Part shown: in pieces, positions 8,817-16,314 of the stretch | Position numbering within the stretch: position 1 is the first letter of the stretch | Layout of the letters: each line of letters starts with the position of its first letter | Assembly (NCBI GenBank): GCA_003833135.1 | Contig: QZLH01000122.1 | Coordinates: forward strand, 77,818-94,131 | Length of the DNA: 16,314 nt | Reading direction: 5' to 3' | Origin: Oehlia diaphana | Taxonomy: Eukaryota; Glomeromycota; Glomeromycetes; Glomerales; Glomeraceae | Notes under the pieces: generated by a model | What the model saw: only the letters and a program-made list of their open reading frames with translations | Database searches by the model: none | What the model was told of the DNA's origin: nothing | Translations under genes and position numbers: made by a program

Positions 8817-8925
8817 AAAGATCAAAATAATTTTACTATTAGCTGCTCGTTATTTTTCCAGGCCCAAATTATAATAATTTCAGCCAGTGCGCAAAATTCC
8901 ACCAAGAATTATCTATAAAAGGAAA
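8815..8925. repeat. Interspersed repeat copy B1
   Basis: Homologous to 9318-9441. The shared order is AAAG.TCA, TTTAC.ATTAGCT, a GCC-(C/A)-AATT word, GATAATTTCAGC-type, AGT, TTC/TCCACC, ATTA.CTA and AAAGGAAA. The core at 8861-8885 (GGCCCAAATTATAATAATTT then CAGCC) is an imperfect palindrome that can fold into a hairpin. It looks like an old non-autonomous transposon fragment; no target duplication could be defined. Confidence 0.55.
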
Positions 8926-8941
8926 GCTTTCATGATTTTCT

Positions 8942-9317
8942 TTTGGCTGGAATTCGAACCTATGTATACAGTATTTCGAGTCGTTTGATATGTTAAAAGC
9001 TATAATTTTTAAAACGAGTATCTATAAATATATTATAATTGTAAATTTATATTTTAGAATTATTCCAAGAATTTCGTAATTATTATTCGTTATGATCGCA
9101 AAAATCAATGATATAGATATAAATCGAGCGAAAATTGTCGAATAATATCTAATCGCAAATTAAAAGTTACATTGGTAAACTCCATCACCACCACCACAAT
9201 CTAGTAAGGATGAAAATACAATAATTAATTGTGATTTTTTTGTGTGTGAGACATATTATTTTGAAATATTATATTCTAACTCTATTAAATATTTTGATAT
9301 CACTGAAATTTGAAATT
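8942..9317. other. Non-coding stretch between repeats B1 and B2
   Basis: No supported gene. It contains a short CAC trinucleotide run (9186-9197) and mixed-composition DNA at 9090-9200 with no frame long enough to call. Confidence 0.3.
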
Positions 9318-9441
9318 TATATAAAAAGGTCAGAGTCGGCCAAAAAAATTTACCATTAGCTTTTCGAGCCAGAATTTTGATAATTTCAGCTAGTTTCTAA
9401 GAAAGGTAATAGTATTTCACCGGGCATTAGCTAAAAGGAAA
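9318..9441. repeat. Interspersed repeat copy B2
   Basis: Second, diverged copy of the B1 repeat, same orientation, about 400 bp downstream. It differs by several small indels, including about 10 extra bases after AGTTTC. The TAATTTCAGC word at 9381-9390 corresponds to the hairpin core of B1. No coding potential. Confidence 0.55.
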
Positions 9442-10311
9442 ATATTTGAGTACCGATTTCTGTATAAATCACATAATCTAGTATATATTTGCATAGTTGT
9501 TAAAGATGCAAATTAAAAAAGGAAGAGAAAATTAAGAAAAAATAAATCGATAAGTTTTTTTTTTTTAAATAATACAGTATATAACGGTCTTACCGTACAA
9601 GTGTTGTAACGCAAACTTTCGTTTGATCTTCGCATTATTTTTGATTTTTAATTTTAGGATTAAGCTAGCTTTTCTAATTATATATAAAAATTTTGACTAT
9701 TTTAACAATAATGTTAAAATTTATTTCTTAAGAAAATTTCATTGTAAAAAACATCATATATGAGAACATCTAAATAACAATAAAGCTACTTGTGCATCGC
9801 ATTAAACTGTTAAATCACTAAATGAAATATAAGTACAACATCTAAAAATGAAATTAACAACTTTGTACAACACGAAGTCGCGACAACATTAGCGAGATAA
9901 TACTTATATTATATAATTTGTTTGTTTGAAAATCATGAATAAGTAAACGATATATAATAAATAGGATAATAAATAGTGAAATTTTAAAAAACAGGCTAAT
10001 TTGGAAATTAATATTGCAAACTCCTATATTTGCTATTACAAATAAACTGATGACTGATGTAAGTGTTTTCCATTAGTTTGAGTTTAATTAATACAATATT
10101 TTAGGATTACATATTTTTTAATGTGAATTTAATGTCTAATTAAATTTTAGAAAATTCGACTAATGTGCAAACTTCTAATATGGTTACATTATGCACTATT
10201 TAATTAGTTTAAGCCATTATTGTAAATTAGAAGTCTATTAATTTATCGTGTGATTTTTTCAAATTTATTATACTAGTGGCCGAAGAAAATTTAAAGCGTA
10301 ATGTAAAAGGA

Positions 10312-10350
10312 TGGTTCTGAAATTTAAACTTTATAATAAAGTCACAGAAC
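10312..10350. repeat. Nested stem-loop
   Basis: GTTCTG near 10313 pairs with CAGAAC near 10345. Between them ACTTTAT and ATAAAGT form a perfect 7-bp stem around a single A. Sequence-only evidence, no known role. Confidence 0.5.
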
Positions 10351-11682
10351 AACTTTATTAAGACAAGTTAGCATTTTGCAGTATTAAACAACAATATTTA
10401 TACCAAATGCGGAAGTATTACGTCATTACGTATGAAGCAAGACGAACTCTTTCCAAAAGATTCGTAATGGATGTCATCATTTGTGAATGTTAGAATAATA
10501 TGTATTACATCATTGGTAATCAAAATACATATAGTACAATATGATTTTAATTGCTTGCTGCGTACTTACTAAGGAATATACCAATTTTGGTAAAGTTCGC
10601 GATGTGGCTTTGATTTAACAAAAAATCATTATATATAGGAGATCATTTTTAACTGATTTATTTCTTTTCTTTCTCACTTAATTATTTCTTATATTATTAT
10701 TTACATTATTTTACATACTCTTTTCTATTTTATATACTTATATTAATTACATAATTACATTATTAAATATTTTAATGACCTTATTCATTTGATTTATCAT
10801 ATCCTAACTTTTTTACACTTTCTGATCATAAACCAAAAATACAATACTTCAAAGTAATTTAACAGTTAATATCATGAATTATACTATAAAACAACAAATG
10901 AAATGATGACATTGACCATATATTATTACCAACATCTTATATTCATAATTCTAATGCAAGTTTTTTACCACCTCTTTTCCATTATATTCGTTAATACTTA
11001 ATACTAATAAGAAATTATCCTTTACTATTTAAAACATGGTGTAATGTTGTTCAATCATATCGATTCATATTATTTTATTACTAAATGGATGTTTTCCTTA
11101 TTAAATATTATCTTATTTAAATATGTTCAAAATCAATTTTGTTTTAAATTATTTTTATATAAGAAATTCATATTTTTAACTGTGAAATATAATAATTATT
11201 AATCTATTCAAAATTTAATTTATAAAATAATATACTTTGACTTCTAAACAAAAAAAGAATGCTTCCACTTGAATATTACATATACTTTAATTAAGAATAG
11301 AAAAAGCAATTCTTATAGTATTAAAAACCCACAATCTTCTCGTGTACGAAATATAGGTTGCAATGCAACAATTCACTTTCGATTAGAACGACAACTAGTA
11401 ATATAACCTTTTAAAAAATATTCTACTTTATTAATTATGAAATAAGAATTTTCCTAATATATATTAGATAAATATAACATTTTCCATAGAAATTTTTATT
11501 TATATAATTATATCTAATGATTATTGGACTTGGTATTGAAAAATTATTGAATTTAGATCTTTGGATTATCTATTGAAGTTGGACATATTACGTTCTAGAA
11601 TACTTAATAATAAAATTGTGTAACATAATATAATATATCCTAATATTACAAAAGAAAAACTCGAAGATGGGCTAGTCAAGCT

Positions 11683-11704
11683 CTAACCCTAATCTTAACC
11701 CTAA
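11683..11704. repeat. Short interstitial telomere-like motif
   Basis: The bases CTAACCCTAATCTTAACCCTAA contain two perfect TAACCC units separated by one altered unit (TAATCT). They match the TTAGGG-type telomere repeat used by most fungi, read on the complementary strand. It is far too short to be a telomere here. Confidence 0.6.
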
Positions 11705-12323
11705 TTTGAAACAAATTATCTTCTAATAGTATGGCACTTATTATTTTATCTTAATTTATTAATATAACAAATATTTCATAATATAAATTATATCATATAG
11801 TTTTTATTCAATTAATTAAAACACAAATATTTGAAGTAATTGCTTTTAAAACAAAATAACAGCAATAACTAGCACAATGAGAATTATTATTTAATTAATA
11901 CAAACAATACACGAAAAAGGTTATTATAAAAAAAAAAGGGAAAAAATAAGATAGCAAAGTGATTAATTGGTTCATAAAAAACAAATTACTAGATAGATAA
12001 ATAGATTTATGACGTTTAATTTTAATGATTTCGTAATTAATTATGTGCATGCGACATTGATTCTATAAGGATTATAATTTGGTTTAGATTTTATAATATA
12101 CTCCATTTTTCATTCATAGAGCTTAAAGAGAGAAATATAATTTGTTAAACAGTCATTCATATTAAGGCTTTTAAATTATTTCTTTATAATAGATTTTCAA
12201 CAATTATTACAGATTATTATATTATACATGTTCTATGAATATTCTATGAATTATATTAAAAAGGAATTTCAAATATACACAGTACATATCTTCTTCCAAA
12301 TAATTTATATAAAAATTACCTTT

Positions 12324-12419
12324 ATCAAGCACCATACTACTACTTTTACAATTTCTTCTTCTAATAAACGTGCAAGAAAATTCCCAAGATTCTGTTATGA
12401 ATGTTGTATCAGCCATCAA
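12324..12419 (-). CDS. Weak exon-like segment, unrecognised
   Basis: On the minus strand an ATG near 12416-12418 opens MADTTFITESWEFSCTFIRR followed by RNCKSSSMVLDK. A possible donor GTAATTTTTATA comes next, at about 12321. The open frame itself runs on to 12222 (65 codons), but the tail becomes AT-driven. Composition and the sharp end at a donor suggest a first exon or an exon fragment. No partner exon is visible downstream, and an opposite-strand frame of similar length covers the same bases. No family recognised. Confidence 0.2.
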
Positions 12420-12987
12420 AAAAACTATACATAGTATACAAATTCAAATGTAGGGGAATTATAGAATAAATAGTAACATATTAATCTTATTAAAGTTTAT
12501 AATGGAATAATATATATTTCATTAACAAATACAGTAATTATATTATAAAAATGGATAGATATAAAAGAGCAAAAATATATTAATTGTGCTAAAAATTAAG
12601 ATAGCTTAAATATATCGAAAGTAATAATTTTAAAATATAACGGAATACTGTAATATAATACAAGGGAAAAGCTTAATATTTATTATTGCTCAACATTATA
12701 TATAGATATAAATATATATCAAGATTTATGGATTATAGTCAGTCCAAAATTTATTTAAAATGGTCTTTATTAATTCTGAGCAGTCAAAAAATCCATTGAT
12801 CTTTATATAAATGATGGTCATTTTGAAAGCTGGCAATCAAAAAGATGATGTATATTAGCAATGTGTATTCACTATTAATAGTATAGAAATAAGAATGGAA
12901 TAAACTAAAACCATTTTGAACTATGCAAGTATAGAATAGAAACAATATGATGTTATAATTTATATTTTAGGCCACATTTATAATTTC

Positions 12988-13056
12988 AGCCAAAATTAAC
13001 CAATTAAGTCATATAATTTATCTAAAGTTTTTATTAACTGAAAATTGGATTTGGCT
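12988..13056. repeat. Imperfect inverted repeat
   Basis: The left arm AGCCAAAATTAACCAATT (12988-13005) pairs with the right arm AATTGGATTTGGCT (13043-13056), with four bases unpaired on the left. The loop is about 37 bases. The left edge overlaps a TAATTTCAGCC word shared with repeats B1 and B2, so this may be another member of the same element family. Confidence 0.5.
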
Positions 13057-13448
13057 TTTTAACGTATATCTAAATGTCCAATTATTTAATTACCTATCGA
13101 TAATATTCTCAATATATTATGACTATACGGTATAAATATAAATGATATGGTGACTTTTAGAAAAGATAAAAAACTCTTTGGCAAAAAATGATACTATAAT
13201 AAGCAAAATAACATTTAAGTCAATGATTCGATTTACTTAGCAACTAATATAATAAATAGTTGCTATATTTACTAAAAATCAGTTGTCTGAAAATATTAAA
13301 AAATAATGAAGGCATTTGGAACGCTATTAATGTGTAACTATTATAGAAAGTACAGTGCGTAGGTACCCCTTATATCTTGTAATCTAATGGTCAGAATTTT
13401 ATAAGATTTTAAAATTAGATAGCTTTTACCCTATGAAAAAAGATCATC

Positions 13449-13618
13449 CAACTTTTGTGCAACATTTGTTCAAGTCCGTGCGGAAATCATACAATTATTG
13501 CAGATTTTTGGATAAAAATAGTCTTACCAATTTTATAGTGTATTGAAAGTGTGTGATTTTTATACAATTGAAAATAAACTTAAATTAAGTATACAGAAAT
13601 CGTTCAACTTTTGTGCAA
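13449..13618. repeat. Pair of 14-bp direct repeats
   Basis: CAACTTTTGTGCAA occurs at 13449-13462 and 13605-13618, each preceded by an ATC.TC/TTC word. Related ATTATTG words follow both copies (13494-13500, about 13644-13652). This suggests an old duplicated element of about 150 bp, now diverged. Confidence 0.4.
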
Positions 13619-14039
13619 TAAAAGTTTAGGATATAAAAATTGTGCGATTATTGTACAATATTTAAAATATACGAAATATACGTTCTATTTTAATACAATT
13701 GTTACAATTGCATGATGAGTGATCAGTATATGCATTTTACTTTAATTGTAAGTTGCGAATATATTTAATTACTAAAAAGTAATATATATACTGTTTACCC
13801 ATTTATTATTCATGTAAAATTAAAAATTATTAGTAAAATTTGTAAAATGAATTATTATAACTTTCTCCTAACATTTTTTTAAGCATTTTTTATAAACTTC
13901 TTTACATTTTCTCACTCTTATAGTATTTTGGGTCGAAGTTTAAGGAAATCGCGATAAAACCAAAAACAGCGTTTGCTAATAAGTTTTTATATTATAGTAA
14001 AACTTGAAAATCACGTTTACTAATATCGCAAACATTATA

Positions 14040-14240
14040 ACACTCTTTATTATGATCACCTCCTCCGTTTCTACAATTACTTCTTCGATCATTTTCCTTT
14101 ACTACAATCACCTCCTTCTCCACCACAATAACCATTCCACCCACATTATACACCATACTATTTGCAACTACCATCACTATCACGCTCGACGTCATCTTGC
14201 TTATCCACTTTCGTTACATCCTAAGTTTACCTTCGTTGTT
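14040..14240. repeat. Strand-skewed, CAC/TCC-rich low-complexity block
   Basis: The plus strand is pyrimidine-rich here, with many CAC, ACC, TCC and ATC triplets, unlike the AT-rich surroundings. It opens frames on both strands: His/Ser/Thr-rich on plus (14004-14249), and Val/Gly/Asn-rich on minus (13992-14195, ending DISKRDFQVLL). Both have the biased composition expected of a degenerate trinucleotide repeat. The minus frame could be an exon, but no splice partner or domain supports it. Confidence 0.4.
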
Positions 14241-14249
14241 ACATCTTAA

Positions 14250-15585
14250 ATTTACTTGATTTTTTTACCTTTCCTTGATGATTTTTTATAATAAATAAAT
14301 GTATAATTATTTGCTTGAATATTCTTTTATTGAAATAATTAATTAATAAAAAATTTTTTATGCAACATGAAACTCATCAATTTTTTTGATTTTATTATAA
14401 CTGTATTACTAAGCAATTTTTTATAAAATCCAGTAATTGATTGTAAAAAGTGTATTTATTGTATAAGAATAAATAAAATAATTAATAAAAAAATGCTTTT
14501 ATTTAAAAAACTTTTCACTATCAATCAAAAAGCCTGAATATTAAGATCTAGACCAGTCAAAGAACTCATGGCACTTAAGGTTAAAAAACTCACAATCAAA
14601 TATTCTGTATAATGTATATAATGAGAAAACAATTATAATTAATTATATAAATTGTTTTTATCTCAATATATATATTTTTTATTTGTTAAAAAATCGTTAA
14701 TTTATTATTTAAAAAAAATAAGGTAGAATAATTATTAAATATTTTTTTTAACTTTATTAATAAATATAATAAATAATAAAAATTAAAAATTAAAATTTTT
14801 CGTGAATCTAAATAAATAAAATTAACATATAAACTTTACAAAATTATAAAATTTCATATCCTGACACTTAAATTACGGAAACTTTTATTGAAAGAGAGGA
14901 ATTTGGTATGTGCCCTTATATAAAAAATCTAAGTAGACTAACTATCAAAATAAAAAAAAGTCTTATATACGAGGTTGTTTTTATATAAAAGTTATATATT
15001 CCATACACGTTCATGAGTATGAGTAAATGTTCTACTAAATATATCTAGGCTATATAATTAAAGGTCGGGTAAGGAACAAGAATTACATGGATTAGTTATT
15101 TATGATAATTTATGATGACATTACCCAACATAAGTTAGGCAAACATAAATTAGGAAGGACAGCTAACTAATGTTATTGTTGGCACAAATCAATAGAACCA
15201 CCAAACAAAGTATCATTAAAACCTACTGTAAAATAACTTCAATATATTGTCGGTATCATTAATATCATCAATAACAAACCCAAATATACTAATAACAAAC
15301 TAGTAAATTTAAGCGTTCATACCTTAAATTCAAAGTCAATATTGTATTTCCAAAGTGTGAATTTATTTATAAGTTGAAGAAGTATGAGTAGATAATCACA
15401 GAAAGGTGTGATCATGAAGAATTTACTCATCTAAACACCTTGAAAGATATAGTTAATTTCACATGACAACCTATAAATATGAATTATAAGAAAAAAATGA
15501 AAAAAATTGTTAACCTATACGCGAGTGGCTATTAAAATATCTAATTAAATATCAAAAGAAACACGTAGGAATAACACTTTCAGCA
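14250..15585. other. AT-rich non-coding stretch
   Basis: No supported gene on either strand; 14250-15050 is nearly pure A/T. One small imperfect inverted repeat lies at about 15125-15182 (CCAACATAAGTTAG against CTAACTAATGTTATTGTTGG), and it also contains two near-identical 15-bp units (ACATAAGTTAGGCAA and ACATAAATTAGGAAG). Confidence 0.4.
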
Positions 15586-15701
15586 TAGAGGTGTTAGTAT
15601 AAGGGTGTAAGCAAAAATAATGAAAATAATGCTAAAAGGAGGTTAGAGGTGTTAGCATAAGAGTGTAAGTGAAAATAATAAAAATAATGCTAAAAGGAGG
15701 T
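15586..15701. repeat. Tandem duplication, 2 x 58 bp
   Basis: Two adjacent 58-bp units (15586-15643 and 15644-15701), each starting TAGAGGTGTTAG and ending AATGCTAAAAGGAGGT. They differ at five positions, about 91% identity. The units carry stops in all plus frames and are not coding. The low divergence suggests a fairly recent duplication. Confidence 0.85.
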
Positions 15702-16216
15702 TTCAGTTTCATTGAGCATTATACACGCAGATAAAATAATAAATACCCACCAATATATATTTGACATTTAATGATATGAATAATTTTAATTTTTTAATAA
15801 GTTGAACGTAAAAATTGCATTTTACAATTAGGCCAATTAGTCATTTCTTGAAATACTGATATTTTTTATAAAGAACATTATTAAACAATAGAAATATTTA
15901 ATGGAAAAAAATTTTAGGGACGAGGAGACGAAAAAATAACTTTTATTTAATGAATACGTAGGAATAAAAAAGTTACATCATAAAAATCATTTAAGAAAAT
16001 CTAATATAAGAAAAATCAATAAAGAAAAATTTTTTAGGAATCTGCAAAGACATCTTGTATTACAACAAGTTGCCTTAGTCCCTGGTGGGGCGTTTTTAAA
16101 CTGTTTAATGTGAGGCCATAACTTGAAATGAATAATACTAATAAATAACTATGCATTGTATCAAGAAATGTCAAATTTTGTATTATAAAATGAATGTTTT
16201 TGGTGAAATCATATAG
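15702..16216. other. Non-coding stretch before the right-edge exon
   Basis: No gene can be supported. A GC-richer patch at 16039-16110 has one 23-codon frame (containing QQVALVPGGAFLN) preceded by an acceptor-like TTTTTTAG and followed by a donor-like GTGAGG at 16110. It is not in the right phase to join the exon at 16217. Confidence 0.3.
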
Positions 16217-16314
16217 TTTGCCAAACTATTGATAAATCTACCATTTATCCTTTTGACATTAATACAGATACTGCAAATGATCATATGCGCCAATTACTGG
16301 AATTTGGCTTTTTC
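16217..16314 (+). CDS. Probable internal exon of a gene leaving on the right (partial, unrecognised)
   Basis: After an acceptor-like CATATAG (AG at 16215-16216) one frame is open to the window edge. It reads CQTIDKSTIYPFDINTDTAN followed by DHMRQLLEFGFF. The mix of polar and aromatic residues and the balanced codons look like real protein rather than AT-driven noise, and an in-frame TGA just upstream (16204-16206) fits an intron there. With only 32 codons no family can be named. An opposite-strand frame also covers the bases but reads less like protein. Confidence 0.4.

Larger units (their letters stand above)
9442..12221. other. Gene-poor AT-rich stretch (2.8 kb)
   Basis: Neither strand has a reading frame or a convincing exon-intron pattern. 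Small items only: an inverted pair ACTTCTAAT (10171-10179) and ATTAGAAGT (10226-10234); a nested hairpin at 10312-10350; a less AT-rich patch at 10400-10480 with a CREB/ATF-like TTACGTCA and a 29-codon frame starting MRKYYVITYEARR; and a telomere-like motif at 11683-11704. Confidence 0.45.
12435..13991. other. Gene-poor AT-rich stretch with inverted-repeat fragments
   Basis: No supported gene. It holds an imperfect inverted repeat at 12988-13056, a transposon-end-like sequence TACAGTGCGTAGGTACCCCT at 13351-13370, and two copies of CAACTTTTGTGCAA (13449-13462, 13605-13618). Confidence 0.4.

Noticed and set aside
8945..8960. tRNA-like B box (GGTTCGAATTCC on the minus strand)
   Set aside because: It has one base too many against the GGTTCGANTCC consensus, and no A box, acceptor stem or cloverleaf can be built around it.
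10407..10496. 29-codon frame MRKYYVITYEARR... in a less AT-rich patch
   Set aside because: Too short, no splice borders, and an opposite-strand frame of similar quality exists.
12228..12434. Plus-strand 68-codon frame
   Set aside because: The composition is AT-driven (I, F, Y, T, S) and it overlaps the slightly better minus-strand exon candidate; no motif.
14004..14249. Plus-strand His/Thr/Ser-rich frame
   Set aside because: It follows from the CAC/TCC-rich low-complexity block rather than from a recognisable protein.
15402..15445. AAGGTGT/ACACCTT inverted pair
   Set aside because: Seven-base arms with a long loop are expected by chance in 16 kb.
1..16314. CRISPR arrays, rRNA, bacterial operons, prophage or viral genes
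   Set aside because: No regularly spaced repeats, rRNA signatures or clustered same-strand genes are present; the gene structures are fungal.

Overview
This window looks like nuclear DNA of an arbuscular mycorrhizal fungus, most likely Rhizophagus irregularis or a close relative. It is strongly AT-rich. It carries two gene types that are hugely expanded in that lineage: a protein kinase fused to Sel1 repeats, with short (65-79 bp) GT-AG introns, and an intronless F-box protein. Nothing bacterial is visible: no operons, Shine-Dalgarno sites or CRISPR arrays. The species name is an inference from family resemblance and base composition.

Layout. 1-211 may hold the last exons of a plus-strand gene that enters from the left. 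475-2491 (minus) is a five-exon Sel1-repeat kinase gene. It is complete in layout but has two single-base deletions that break the frame. 2492-4248 is intergenic and contains repeat copy A1 and a clean 750-bp TA-flanked inverted-repeat transposon (3261-4010). 4249-5658 (minus) is an intact 469-residue F-box gene. About 5.7-8.6 kb holds a diverged direct copy of the preceding segment: repeat copy A2, a second TIR-bounded element (6505-7196) and a decayed F-box pseudogene (7233-8608). Copy A2 lacks the 3261-4010 transposon, so it serves as an empty site that dates the insertion after the duplication. Immediately right of the pseudogene, an exon-like 83-bp segment (8626-8708) has good splice borders and no visible partner exons.

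From 8.7 to 16.2 kb the window is gene-poor. It holds diverged interspersed repeats (near 8.8 and 9.3 kb), an AT microsatellite, a short telomere-like motif (11.68 kb), several inverted repeats, a weak exon-like stretch at 12.3 kb, a strand-skewed trinucleotide-rich block at 14.1 kb and a 58-bp tandem duplication at 15.6 kb. The last 98 bases look like an exon of a plus-strand gene that leaves on the right.

The genes do not form a pathway. The window is best read as an accessory, repeat-rich stretch in which lineage-expanded gene families duplicate, receive transposons and decay. I found no convincing undescribed multi-gene system. The strongest observations are the transposon with its paralogous empty site, the two frameshifts in the kinase, and the contrast between the intact F-box copy and its decaying duplicate.
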